Source: Apteryx mantelli (lineage: Eukaryota > Chordata > Aves > Apterygiformes > Apterygidae). From it: a DNA stretch of 64,000 nucleotides. This document shows, piece by piece, positions 33,165 to 44,789 of the stretch. The notes beneath the pieces were generated by a model. It saw nothing but the letters and a program-made list of their open reading frames with translations. It was not told the DNA's origin and did not search any database. The stretch covers positions 1,736,001 to 1,800,000 of the forward strand of contig NC_090011.1 of assembly GCF_036417845.1 (NCBI RefSeq), in the 5' to 3' direction. Positions within the stretch are counted from its first letter, which is position 1. Each line of letters opens with the position of its first letter. A program made the position numbers and the translations under genes.

Positions 33165-35560
33165 GTGTGAGTCTTTCCCATTGCTCTAAGTGCAAATTAT
33201 TTTGCAAAACCTAGTGTTCTAGCCAGGACAGCAGTCTAGGAGAGATGTTAACTGAGAAGGGAGGAGGTTCAGTTCATGAACCACACTGAAGGAACAACAG
33301 AATATAAAGATGAACTATTTCCTCAGAAAAACACGCTTCTATGGATAGAGAGTATGGAAGAAGGGAAATTTCCTTGTCACTTTGGTTCACAGGCAATTTT
33401 CTGGGAGAGATCCCAGAAGAAAAAACATCTTTAGGGATGGTCTCCCTCTGAACACCATCTCTCCATTTCTGGACACAACGGCAATCCCCTTTCCAGGACA
33501 GTTGCGTCTGGATGCAGACACAGCCTTTTCCTCTGACCCCAGGGTGAAATCCCTCCTGGTCATATTTACACATATGTCTAATTTTTAACTTGCCGGGGGG
33601 AGGCTACAAAGAGAGAAAGGCCAGTATGAGAAATGAAAATGAATGCAATATGGCATTACATGAACTTTTATTATACGAGGTATTAATAACCTCATTTTCA
33701 ATTGAGTAAATTATTTTTGGTGCTACCACACCCCTGGATTAGCACATATGAAAATGAAGAAGTGTGTGAAACCATATTAGAAAGAAGCCCTTTTTGGTGT
33801 GTGGGGGGGAGATTTTAGCTCTTCTGACAATCAAGAAGACTAGGGAAGTACCAACAAAAAAGCATAAGAGCAACCAAACCATGAAAAGGGCCTGGCGACA
33901 CAGTCTTTTATCATTTTTTCCCCTCACAAGGTGGCTAAAAATCCCACCCAAAACTAGGTCTGGGTGGCTCAGACCCAGGAATTGCAGCACAGAGGTTTGC
34001 CAGCTTGCACCCCGCCGGTGCCCTACCGCTCTGGGAACCCCTGTACCTTGAGGGTCAGCATCCTGCTGTTCCCTTTCCCACGCCGGCACAGCACAGGAGA
34101 CCTCAGGCTGCTTCGATTTGTGCCGGTTGCAAAGAGCTGCGTCCTCCTCCCAGCTCTGTAATTGCACACTGGGATGCTGGTGCTGAGCAAGCAGCTGCTG
34201 TGCAGGAATCAGGGTCAGGGAGCGCACGGCCAGGGGAGGGGGATAGATCTACCCCCATGGCTCAAACCAGGCTAACTCCTTCTTGTTGCGGGACAAGAGC
34301 TCAGACACCATTGCACATCTGTTACTTCAAGCAGTGAATGCCCAGCTCCATGTTTGGGGGCTAAAAGCAACCAGTTCAGGTTCTGCTGGATGCTTTGTAG
34401 GTCAGGTGCTCACTTAATGCAGGTCTGTGGGTCCAAAGGAGTGTTTGCCCACATTCATCTGCTCTGGGAAGAGACTTCAGGCTCCCTAAACCGCCTCTGC
34501 TCCCCGCTTTTAACTCTCATGAGAGATATATATCCCCTTTTTTTGGCTTCTCGGGTCCTTTCTGCCTCACTTGTAGACCTCAACTTTCCTTTCTGTTTCA
34601 GCGCCCTGCAGTTGTGCTTGCAGAGGGATGAGTAAGCATGAGCTTGCACTGGGAAAGAACAAAAGGCCAAACTCTGCATGGGAAGAAAAGGGCAAACAAA
34701 CAGAAAAGGGATTGTCTAGTATCAAAGCTGAAGAAGATTCACACTGTGCAGGTGGGGATACCACAACAGCCAAAATGCCGCTACAGCAGTCATAAGCATG
34801 TCAAGACAGTCCCATACACTTGTCCATCCACAGTCCGGCTGTCCTGAAGTCCCCAGCTATTCTCCCCAGTCCTTATCCACTTCCCTGACTTTTTACTGTG
34901 TCTGAGCCAAAAAGCAACCCCAGTAAGAAGCAGGACTTTTAGTTTTCCTGCATGGATTTTCAGCGTAGATGCAACAGTTCCTGCCTTTGCTCTGCTCTCC
35001 AGCAAGTTCAAGGGACATTGCGTAATGAGTTTATTTTTCCTGCTTCAGAAAATCCAATTTGCTCTCCAGTCCCTCCACTACAGGGTCAGGCCAGGTACTC
35101 CTTCCCCATAGAAGCATCTGTGCAGGTGAGAGAGACAGTTAAGACATAGCCTTGGGACAAACTCTTTCTATTTCCAAAAAACTGCAAGTCCACATGCAGT
35201 GCAAAATAATTCTTCCAAGCACATTAGTAAAATAAAACCTCCTATGGGACTGTGACACCTTGTTTTGATGAAAGAGAAATGTCTCATTTCTAAGTTAACT
35301 TAGCTTTTTATTTTAAATTTACTTCACATTTTCTTGCATGCTTGTTAAAAGAAGAGCAAGGTGAGTATATTGCATATTGCATTTAATTTTCACACTGCTG
35401 TCCACACCAGTCCTGGTTCCTTTTTCTACTATATTGGTCAAAGCAGGCTGAACTTCCCTCCGATGGCTCTTTGCTCTTTGCAGTGCTGTACTTGTGGTGC
35501 ATGGTCTGTGTGCAGAATAAAGAATAATTTACCCCAGGCTCATGAAATTTCCAAGTGATA
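33165..35560. other. AT-richer intergenic stretch, nothing recognised
   Basis: Lower GC than its surroundings. No coding exon, RNA gene or identifiable repeat seen. Confidence 0.5.
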
Positions 35561-35584
35561 GCTCTATTTCAGGTGTGATCACAC

Positions 35585-36978
35585 ATCCCCCAGCAAGTCC
35601 TTGCCATTTCTGCTCCTCCCTGCGCATGGCAAAAGCCAAAGGGTTTGAAGCCAAAGGAAAGCAAGAAATGCATGCCTGAGGGTGTCAGACACTTGAAGCA
35701 GCTCCAGGCCCATCCAAGGAGAGCAAAGGGCCGGAGGCAAGGTACAGGGAGGAAAGGGAAGGTGGAAAGCCCATGAACTGAAACCCTGGCGGAGCAGGAG
35801 AGAGAAGTGAAGTGGAAATGTGGCTCTTGGAGAGGAGCTTGTGGCACCCCGTCCAGCTCTGCCTGCCGCGTCCTGCATGCAGGAGACATATTGGGCTGAA
35901 ATTTCAGATGGGGCCAAGCAGAGTGGGCCAAAAATTTCCTGCAGAGGAAACATCCAGGGCAGATGTCCTCAAAAGAAGGGCAAAGGGAGGTCACCAAGGA
36001 TCCTGCTACATAACGAGGGTTTCCATAAGCGTGGGGACAGGAAGACAGAGCATGCACGAGTATGTGCACATGCGTGTGTGGAACTGAGCATCCTCTGCTG
36101 GCTGGAGGAGAGCTGGTGTCTCCTGTCTCTGGGAGGAACCCAGGCGTCCCGGCTCGGCCCCTCAGCACAACTCTGGCTGCAGCTGGACACAACTGTCCCT
36201 GGTGGGATGGGTGTCCCTTCCCAGTTTTGGTGTTTGCTGGGGAATTTGAGGATGGCTGTGGGTGCTGCTGGGAGGTCATCTGGTATTGTGGGTTTGTGGT
36301 GGTTGTTGAGGGGTTTCTGGGGGTTGTTGAAAGGTTTGTGGTGGTCGCTGTGCCTCCGTGAAGGTCCCTGGGCTTAGTGTTGTGGTGCTTGGGGCTCCCT
36401 GTGGTGTTTGGGGGGTGTTTGGTCTTCCCTGGGAGTCAAGCAAGGTGCCTAGAGGCAGGGTTAGGGGACCTTGGGGCTGTCTGGGTCACGCTGGGGGTAT
36501 TTGGGGCACCCCAGAGGGTATTGGGGGAATCCTTGGCCGGTTTGCAGAGTTTGGTGGCTAAGTGTGGGGAGCAGTGAGGGTGTTTGTGAGCCTGAGGGGG
36601 CTTCTCAGGTGCCATGGGATGATGGGGGGTTCCTGGGGCTGTGTGGGGTCCCGCAGGGTCTCTGGCCCCAAACGCCCGCGACCCCTTCAGCCTGGCCCCT
36701 TCCCCCTGCCCCCAGCCCTCTCCCTGCCCCTCAGCTGCCACAGGGTGCCGACAACATGGCGGCTGTGGCCTGGGCTGGGCCGTCCCCATGGTGATGGGGG
36801 CGGGGCTGTCACCACCCAATGGGGTGGGGGCATTGGCTGCCATCTTAGGGGAGGGCAGCCGGCGGCTTCCCTGCTGTGGGAGGCCGGGGGTGGCGGCCAT
36901 GTGGCGTGAGGGCAGCACCGCCCGCCCTGGGCGGTGGACACCATCTTCTCACTGCCCTGCTGCAGCTCCCTCTGCCCG
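35585..36978 (+). repeat. Copy 1 of a ~1.4-kb dispersed segment
   Basis: Matches 40088-41480 in the same orientation (offset about 4503 bp) with high identity, and matches the left arm of the inverted repeat (38490-39360) in reverse. Its right part is a CpG-rich block with GCTGCCATCTT at 36836-36846, a near YY1-type element. The long open frames through it have no family motif and are probably chance frames in GC-rich DNA. Confidence 0.88.
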
Positions 36979-37019
36979 CCCCCAATCTTATGGAAAATCA
37001 GGCTCGCCGGCCTCCATAA

Positions 37020-37496
37020 CAGGGTCCGAGCCTAGGTTCCTGCTGAGGCAGAAGTTCGAAGTCAGATTGGAGAGAAATAGAATTTAATGATACATGTGCG
37101 GTAATTACAGCTCGAGCTGGGTGCCTCCGAAGAGGGACCCCGAACAAAGAAATCCCTGGGCAATTATACCCTTACAGTCTAACTTCCCCACCCCTTAAGC
37201 AATAGTTTGGACCAATAATAATAGTTAGGTCTGGGTTCTTCCCCTTCTTCCTTGGGCCCCTTCATTGTCTCTAGGCAGGCTGCTTCTTTTCTTATCTTCA
37301 AGGTTGGCTACTCCTGCTGTCCATGTAACTTCTTTATCCCTCCAGCTTGAACCGGCTCTGGGGCCCCCTTTTACTTATCTAAGTAAAAGTTCACAGCCTG
37401 AGGCCTAAGGCTTCAGCAAATTTAGCTACTAATGCTAAGCAAGTTATGCTAAGCAATTAATTCTAAACACCTTCAGTTCAATATTCTCTAACAACG
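37020..37496 (-). mobile_element. Solo LTR of an endogenous retrovirus, unrelated to the other three
   Basis: On the minus strand the segment begins TGTTAGAGAATATTG near 37494 and runs to about 37020. It is AT-rich compared with its flanks and differs from the repeated LTR beside it. No coding region accompanies it. Family not assigned; boundaries approximate. A fossil. Confidence 0.55.
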
Positions 37497-37497
37497 C

Positions 37498-37729
37498 TGT
37501 CACTGAAATCGGCAGTAAAACTCCTTACCACCAATGTGGCATTAAGAAGCAGGCATTCTCTTTATTACGGCACCGCATGCACAGGGATCGCTCCGGCCAA
37601 TGTGCATGCCCTATGTTGGATTAGCCAAAGCTTATATTGCTTTGTTACATACATATGCGTTAAATTTCCCAGAATGATTATACATATTCATTCTGTTTCC
37701 GGGAACTAATTTTCATATCTACATAGTCA
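37498..37729 (-). mobile_element. Avian ERV-type LTR, copy 1
   Basis: About 230 bp on the minus strand with LTR parts in order: TATAAGC box-like, AATAAAGAGAATGCCTGC (R/poly(A) region) and a CGGTGACA/CAGTGACA end. It is the outer end of the left arm of the inverted repeat and pairs with 42218-42449. By eye the two differ at only about ten positions, so they are fairly young. No gag-pol-env is visible nearby. A fossil. Confidence 0.75.
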
Positions 37730-38065
37730 TTACGCATGCGGTCGGAGTCTCCAGGGGGCTTCTATGGGGGTCTCTGGTGGTTCCTGGAGGTCTCTGGTGG
37801 TTGCTGAAGAGGTGCCTTTTCCATGAACTCTGAGCTCCTTTTCCATGTATGGTCTTGGCTGGGCTCATTTCTTTGCTTGAGAAAGCTGTCTTCTTCCTAA
37901 CCTTGCTTCCCACTGCTTTCTGCTGGTTTAGCTGTACTCCTCTAGGATGTATGAGTTCCAGTTGCGAGAACTGTATCCTTGGGTGCATTCTTGTCTGAAA
38001 CTCCTGGTGACAGTTCCCCCCTTTCCCACGCCCCTTCTGAGAAGCTGCCTGAGGCCCCTGGGAAC

Positions 38066-38190
38066 CCTTTCCTTTCCTTTCCTTTCCTTTCCTTTCCTTT
38101 CCTTTCCTTTCCTTTCCTTTCCTTTCCTTTCCTTTCCTTTCCTTTCCCTTCCTTTTCCCTTCCTTTCCCTTCCTTCTCTTTCCTTTTCCT
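38066..38190. repeat. (CCTTT)n pentanucleotide microsatellite
   Basis: Nearly pure TTTCC repeats, about twenty units, decaying into CCCTT-type variants to about 38190. The equivalent tract in the right arm (about 41830-41880) is much shorter, so the microsatellite changed length after the arms formed. Confidence 0.95.
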
Positions 38191-39396
38191 TTGCCTTTGT
38201 CTTCTCTTCTCTTTCCACCTTCCTTTTCCTTTCTGCCTTCTCTTCCTTCTTTCTGGAGGTCTCCAGGGACAAGAAGGAGGAGAAGAGAAGCTGCTTTGGC
38301 TGAGCACCTCATGTCGTTTGCTAGGTGTGCTCTTCCCATCCGGCGCCTTTGCTTCCTGCTGCCTACATCAGCGTGCCCCCAAATTCCATTCGGGGCACCA
38401 GAATGCCCTGTTGTACGGCTCCTTATCGCACTGGGGCGTTAGGAGCGCTGCGACTCCGTTGAGCTTTGGTGGCTGGAGGACGAAGGCGTCCAGGGTGGTT
38501 TTGGGGGCGGGCAGAGGGGGCTGCAGCAGGGCAGTGAGAAGACGGCGTCCACCGCCCAGGGCGGGCGGTGCTGCCCTCACGCCACATGGCCGCCACCCCC
38601 GGCCTCCCACAGCAGGGAAGCCGCCGGCTGCCCTCCCCTAAGATGGCGGCCAATGCCCCCACCCCATTGGGTGGTGACAGCCCCGCCCCCGTCACCATGG
38701 GGACGGCCCAGCCCAGGCCACAGCCGCCATGTTGTCGGCACCCTGTGGCTGCTGAGGGGCAGGGAGAGGGCTGGGGGCGGGGGCAAGGGCTGGGCTGAAG
38801 GGGCCGTGGGTGTTTGCGGCCAGAGACCCTCCAGGACCCCACACAGCCCCAGGAACCCCCCGTCACCCCATGGCACCTGAGAAAACCCCTCAGGCTCACA
38901 AACACCCTCACTGCTCACCCCATTTAACCACGAAACTGCAAAACTGACAGGGATTCCCCACGTACTCGCCAGGGTGCCCCAAACACCCCCAGCGTGACCC
39001 AGACAGCCCCAAGGTCCCCTAACCCTGCCTCTAGCCACCTTGCTTGACTCCCAGGGAAGACCAAACTCCCCCCAAACACCACAGGGAGCTCCAAGCACCA
39101 CAACACTAAGCCCAGGGACCTCCACGGAGGCACAGCGACCACCAGAAACCCCTTAACAACCACCACCAACCCACAATACCCAGATGACCTCCCAGCAGCA
39201 CCCACAGCCATCCTCAAATTCCCCAGCAAACACCAAAACTGGGAAGGCACACCCATCCCACCAGGGACGCTGGCATCCAGCTGCGGCCAGAGTTGTGCTG
39301 AGGGGCCGAGCTGGGACGCCTGGGTTCCTCCCAGAGACAGCAGACACCAGCCGTCCCCCTCCTCACGCAGATGCCCTGGGCTCTCTGCAGCCACAC

Positions 39397-39630
39397 TGTC
39401 ACCGAAATTGGCAGTAAAACTCCTTAACACCAATGTAGCATGAAGAAGCAGGCATTCTCTTTATTACAGCCCTGCATGCACGGCGGATCGCTCCGCCCAA
39501 CGTACATGCCCTATGTTGCATTAGCCAAAGCTTATATTGCTTTGTTACATACATATGCATTAAATTTCCAGGAATGATTATACCTATTCATTCTCTTTCC
39601 TGGAACTAATTTTCATCTTTACATAGTCAT
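39397..39630 (-). mobile_element. Avian ERV-type LTR, copy 2
   Basis: Same LTR family and strand as 37498-37729, with the same AATAAAGAGAATGCCTGC region and TGTC boundary on the plus strand. It lies in the spacer beside the left arm. Similarity to copy 1 continues for about 50 bp past the LTR-like end. A fossil; no coding region recognised. Confidence 0.72.
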
Positions 39631-40609
39631 TACGCATGTGGTCTGAGTCTCCGGGGGGCTTCTATGGGGGTCTCTGGTGGCCCCCTGCCCCAGCCTGCCC
39701 TGCCGCAGCCCCCTCTCCATCCTGATGGGGCGCGGGGGATGGCCCCGGGCGTCCTGCCTGCTGGCAGGTCTCGGCCGGCAGGAGCTTTGTGTCGGAAAGG
39801 GAAAGAGGCTGCCGGAAGGGCTGGCTGCCGTTGTGCTCCACAGACCCCACCAAAGACACCTGCGTGCTGGGCAGGGCCAGGGGTCCCTGCGTGCCACGGA
39901 AGGTCCCCCGGGGAAATGGCACCTCCTCCCCGATGCAAATCCTCCTCGCTGCTCTGCCTGCTCCCTTTGGGCTCCGACAGGCCCTGCGAGGGGCCGTGCA
40001 CGCAGGGCGAAGACTGCTCGGCGTGGCCCCCAGCGCCCTCTCCCCAAATGTCGCCCATTCTGGAGCTCTGTTTCCCGCGTCTTCCCACCCCCCAGCAAGT
40101 CCTTGCCATTTCTGCTCCTCCCTGCACATGGCAAAAGCCAAAGGGTTTGAAGCCAAAGGAAAGCAAGAAATGCACGCCTGAGGGTCTCAGACACTTGAAG
40201 CAGCTCCAGTCCCATCCGAGGAGAGCAAAGGGCCGGAGGCAAGGTACAGGGAGGAAAGGGAAGGTGGAAAGCCCATGAACTGAAACCCTGGCGGAGCAGG
40301 AGAGAGAAGTGAAGTGGAAATGTGGCTCTTGGAGAGGAGCTTGTGGCACCCCGTCCAGCTCTGCCTGCCGCGTCCTGCATGCAGGAGACATATTGGGCTG
40401 AAATTTCAGATGGGGCCAAGCGGAGTGGGCCAAAAATTTCCTGCAGAGGAAACATCCAGGGCAGATGTCCTCAAAAGAAGGGCAAAGGGAGGTCACCAAG
40501 GATCCTGCTACATAACGAGGGTTTCCATAAGCGTGGGGACAGGAAGACAGAGCATGCACGAGTATGTGCACATGCATGTGTGGAACTGGGCATCCTCTGC
40601 TGGCTGGAG

Positions 40610-42449
40610 GAGAGCTGGTGTCTCCTGTCTCTGGGAGGAACCCAGGCGTCCCGGCTCGGCCCCTCAGCACAACTCTGGCTGCAGCTGTACACAACTGTCC
40701 CTGGTGGGATGGGTGTCCCTTCCCAGTTTTGGTGATCGATGGGGAATTTGAGGATGGCTGTGGGTGCTGCTGGGAGGTCATCTGGGTATTGTGGGTTGGT
40801 GGGAGTTGTTGAGGGGTTTCTGGTGGTCGCTGTGCCTCCGTGGAGGTCCCTGGGCTTAGTGTTGTGGTGCTTGGGGTTCCCTGTGGTGTTTGGGGGGTGT
40901 TTGGTCTTCCCTGGGAGTCAAGCAAGGTGCCTAGAGGCAGGGTTAGGGGACCTTGGGGCTGTCTGGGTCACGCTGGGGGTGTTGGGGGCACCCCAGAGGG
41001 TATTGGGGGACTCCCTGTCAGTTTTGCAGAGTTTGGTGTCTAAGTGTGGGGAGCAGTGAGGGCGTTTGTGAGCCTGAGGGGTTTTCTCAGGTGCCATGGG
41101 GTGACGGGGGGTTCCTGGGGCTGTGTGGGGTCCCGCAGGGTCTCTGGCCGCAAACACCCACAGACCCTTCAGCCCAGCCACTGCCCCCGCCCCTGCCCCC
41201 TGCCCCCAGCCCTCTCCCTGCCCCTCAGCAGCCACAGGGTGCCGACAACATGGCGGCTGTGGCCTGGGCTGGGCCGTCCCCATGGTGACGGGGGCGGGGC
41301 TGTCACCACCCAATGGGGTGGGGGCATGGGCCGCCATCTTAGGGGAGGGCAGCCGGCGGCTTCCCTGCTGTGGGAGGCCGGGGGTGGCGGCCATGTGGCG
41401 TGAGGGCAGCACCGCCCGCCCTGGGCGGTGGACGCCGTCTTCTCACTGCCCTGCTGCAGCCCCCTCTGCCCGCCCCCAAAACCACCCTGGACGCCTTCGT
41501 CCTCCAGCCACCAAAGCTCAACGGAGTCGCAGCGCTCCTAACGCCCCAGTGCGATAAGGAGCCCTACGACAGGGCATTCTGGTGCCCCGAATGGAATTTG
41601 GGGGCACGCTGATGTAGGCAGCAGGAAGCAAAGGCGCCGGATGGGAAGAGCACACCTAGCAAACGACATGAGGTGCTCAGCCAAAGCAGCTTCTCTTCTC
41701 CTCCTTCTTGTCCCTGGAGACCTCCGGAAAGAAGGAAGAGAAGGCAGAAAGGAAAAGGAAAGAAGAGGCAATGGAAGGAAAAGGAAGGAGGAAAGACAAG
41801 AGAAGACAAAGGCAAAGGAAAAGGAAAGAGAAGGAAGGGAAGGGAAGGGAAAGGGAAAGGAAAGGAAAGGGAAAGGAAAGTGTTCCCAGGGGCCTCAGGC
41901 AGCATCTCAGAAGGGGCATGGGAAAGGGGGGAACTGTTACCAGGAGCTTCAGACAAGAATGCACCCAAGGATACAGTTCTCGCAACTGGAACTCATACAT
42001 CCTAGAGGAGTACAGCTAAACCAGCAGAAACCAGTGGGAAGCAAGGTTAGGAAGAAGACAGCTTTCTCAAGCAAAGAAATGAGCCCAGCCGAGACCATAC
42101 ATGGAAAAGGAGCTCAGAGTTCATGGAAAAGGCACCTCTTCAGCAACCACCAGAGACCACCTGGAACCACCAGAGACCCCCATAGAAGCCCCCTGGAGAC
42201 TCCGACCGCATGCGTAATGACTATGTAAATATGAAAATTAGTTCCAGGAAATAGAATGAATAGGTATAATCATTCTGGGAAATTTAACGCATATGTATGT
42301 AACAAAGCAATATAAGCTTTGGCTAATCCAACATAGGGCATGCACATTGGCCGGAGCGATCCCTGTGCATGCGGTGCCGTAATAAAGAGAATGCCTGCTT
42401 CTTAATACTGCATTGGTGTTAAGGAGTTTTACTGCCGATTTCGGTGACA
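40610..42449 (+). repeat. Right arm of the large inverted repeat
   Basis: Mirror of 37498-39360. Its first part also overlaps the copy of the dispersed segment that begins at about 40088. Contains GCCGCCATCTT at 41330-41340 and, near 41572-41590, TGGTGCCCCGAATGG, which resembles a retroviral tRNA primer-binding site and recurs in the left arm and near 46015. Confidence 0.92.
42218..42449 (+). mobile_element. Avian ERV-type LTR, copy 3
   Basis: Plus-strand copy of the LTR at 37498-37729, about 232 bp from TGACTATG to CGGTGACA, with TATAAGC and AATAAAGAG in the expected order. Forms the outer end of the right arm. A fossil. Confidence 0.75.
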
Positions 42450-42829
42450 GAGTGACCCCAGACATTGGAGGGGGCGGGGGGAGGGGGCCTGGTCATCGTC
42501 ACAGGTCCTGCAAAACCCAGGTGTTGGGGGGCGGGGGGGTGTCCTGTGTTAAAAGGCTGATGCTTGAGGGAAGGCGGGTCAGAGGAATCCACTGCAAGAG
42601 TCCCCAGCTGGCTTTCAGCAAACCGTTTTAAAAGAGAATCCCCCCAGCCATCCCAGGCCAGCATGCCCACGAGCCTTTCCAAGGGACAAAATCTTCCAGG
42701 GCGGACGGGACAGAGGGGAATTCCCCCAAGGGCGGCTGGAGATCTTTCTCGGCCTTGGGCACTGTCTGGAGACGTTCATGGCAGCTCTGCCTGAAATCCT
42801 ACTGCCCTCTCTCCGTCCTCTTTCCCCTC

Positions 42830-42960
42830 TTCATCCCTCCCTCCCTCCCTCCCTCCTTTCTTCCTTTCCTCCCCTCATTTTCTTTCCTTTTCTTTCCTTC
42901 ACTTTCCTCCCACCTTTTCTTTCCCTTTCCATCCTTTTCCATCCTTCTCTTTTCTTTTGC
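42830..42960. repeat. Polypyrimidine tract, (TCCC)n/(TTTC)n
   Basis: An almost unbroken C/T run, starting with CCCT repeats and passing to TTTCC/TTTTC. It directly precedes the candidate exon at 42970 and could act as its acceptor tract. Confidence 0.9.
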
Positions 42961-42969
42961 ACTGGAAGT

Positions 42970-43368
42970 GGGATGTGGGCTACTTCTGGAATGACTTGTA
43001 TTTGAGGGTGCTGTACAGCGACGAAACTATATGGGAAGCCTGCAGGGACAAGGTACTGGCAGCCTTGGAAAGCATCCAGCCCTGCACGCCTGCCTTGTGC
43101 TGCCTGCGCTTTCCTCTCTCCACACCTCCATGTCCACCGCTTTCTCTTTTCCCTCCCTTGCATGACAGGATCATCCCCGGAAAGGAGGCACCACTGCAGA
43201 AGATGCTTCTCTGGACGTCTGGGATGCCTTCCTGGACGAAAGGCAAAGGCTGGAGAGCATTGAAGAGATCCGCAACCGTTACATAAGGCTTTTCTGGGGA
43301 GAGGAGGCCCTTCGGGCCACCCTGGCAACTTCTCCCTCCAAGCTGGGCAGCTGTTCTCCAGAAGCCTA
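42970..43368 (+). CDS. Two candidate coding exons of an unrecognised gene
   Basis: Exon a runs from about 42970 (after a long pyrimidine tract and GGAAG) to 43052 (ACAAG/GTACTG) and reads WDVGYFWNDLYLRVLYSDET. Exon b starts at 43170 after TGACAG and ends at TAG 43368, reading SLDVWDAFLDERQRLESIEE, then IRNRYIRLFWGEEAL. Both are in phase 0 and join to an amphipathic, Trp/Tyr-rich stretch unlike the Pro/Ala/Gly chance frames nearby, which is why I take it seriously. I do not recognise the family. A first exon was not found. Further plus-strand open blocks at about 43543-43683 (with KRVTFQLP) and 43968-44118 (ending at GTAAGT) could be exons of the same or a neighbouring gene, but the TAG at 43366-43368 argues against one continuous product. 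Confidence 0.4.
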
Positions 43369-44789
43369 GGGGACAGGCAGAGATGGAGCAGCCAGGTTTG
43401 GCCCGCTCAGGAGAACATATTGTGAGGAGATCCCATGCTGGAGGCACAGCATGGGTGCTGGCGGTCACCTGTGCTGCAAGGCACCTGGGAAAGAGCCCCT
43501 CTGCTTGCGGGCTTATTTCTCCCTGCCTCCCTTCCTTGGCAGCGTTTGGGTGCTCCAGCGCAAAGGATTCCCCATCCTCCAGAAGAGCCCAGGCAGCAGG
43601 ACAAACCGAAGGTGCAGGGCGGGAAACGTCCCTCTCGAGTGAAGAGAGTGACTTTTCAGCTGCCGGGACCCCAGCAAGAGTAAGCGCACACAGCTGCGGC
43701 CAAGGCCTGGCACAGCCCAGTGCCCAGAGCCCCACGCGTGGGACGTCCCATTTGCCACTGCCTCATCCATGGGCTTGGGGGCAGCATCCCCTGACTTCTG
43801 AGGGACCCCAAAGGACCTGCGGGAGACCTTCCCTCCGGGAGCCTCTCTGCTGCCCTGACTGAAAGGCCAAAACCCCTCCGCCGCTGAAAGGGGCTCTGGG
43901 GACCAAAGCGACGGCGTGTGCTGGGGCTGCGGGACGGCAGTGGCAGGAGGGCTCCCAGCCACAGGCTGAGAGAGGATTTGTCACCGCTGTCGCAGGAGCC
44001 CGTCAGCGCAGGGAACGCAGGCTCTGCCCCCGCTCAAGGCCAAGACGTCTCCGCAGGAGAAGTGGCAGGAGGCCCAAAGAAAACTCCCGGAGCAGAACCT
44101 AAGGCAGCACTTCCCCGGGTAAGTACCCGCCAAGACGGCGGTCTTGGCTGCTCCCCTCCAAACCCTTCCTTCCCCCACCAGCAGCTCCTGGGAAAGAGGC
44201 TCTGCCCCTCACCCCCGTCCTGCCACCGCAGCAGGCTTGGCAGCCTGGCGCCCCAGCAGCACAGCCCTGCCGTCCCCGCGCGAGGTGTTGGGCACTCAGA
44301 AGCAGATGAGAAGCTGCGAGCTTTTCATCATCAGGAAGGGCCTGAGCACAGCCAGCAGGATTTCCCTGCTTTTCTCCTCACGCTCAGCCCCTTTCTGCTT
44401 AACTCTGCAGCCCCCGAGAGACATCTCGCCTCCTGCCAAAGAGGGAGAGGTACCGCTGACCACCAGCCGGGCTCCTGCACCCTGGATTTTTTTCAGTCGC
44501 ATTAAAGCAAGTTTCCAGATGATGTGAAACTTTGTTGGAGGGCATGTGAAACGGGCCATTTGCAGCGTGGGTGCTTTGGAGGGGAATTAAAGGACAGCTC
44601 TGGAGACAGGGACTGAGCACCCGCTTTGTGCACACACATCTGCACGCGCATGGGCCCACGCTGGGGTACTGTGGGGCTTCCTGTCCCCATGGTTTTGGAA
44701 AGCCCCATGTGGCAGCAGGACCCTTGGTGACCTGCCTTGCCACGGGTTTTGATGGCATCTGCCCTGCAGGTTTCTCCCGGAGGACCATT

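Larger units (their letters stand above)
37498..39360 (-). repeat. Left arm of a large inverted repeat
   Basis: Reverse complement of about 40610-42449. Landmarks: LTR ends at 37498 and 42449; the CCTTT tract at 38068-38160 and the shorter GGAAA tract at 41830-41880; AAGATGGCGGC at 38640-38650 and its complement at 41330-41340; and the butt end near 39350 against 40613. Arms are about 1.85 kb and the spacer about 1.25 kb. The centre of symmetry is near 39973. Confidence 0.92.

Noticed and set aside
37719-38339. Lys/Glu/Arg-rich frames on both palindrome arms that look like coiled-coil proteins
   Set aside because: They are translations of the CCTTT/GGAAA microsatellite and disappear where the repeat length differs between arms.
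39630-40925. Open frame of 431 codons on the minus strand
   Set aside because: Runs through repeat-nest DNA with Pro/Ser/Ala/Gly-rich chance composition, has no family motif, and overlaps several other long open frames in GC-rich sequence.
37020-42449. A full endogenous retrovirus with coding genes
   Set aside because: Only LTR-like and leader-like parts are visible. I see no gag, pol or env segment in any frame.
43543-43683. Plus-strand block ending KRVTFQLPGPQQE with a possible PP1-docking RVxF motif
   Set aside because: A four-residue motif is too weak, and the block is not clearly joined to the candidate exons at 42970-43368.
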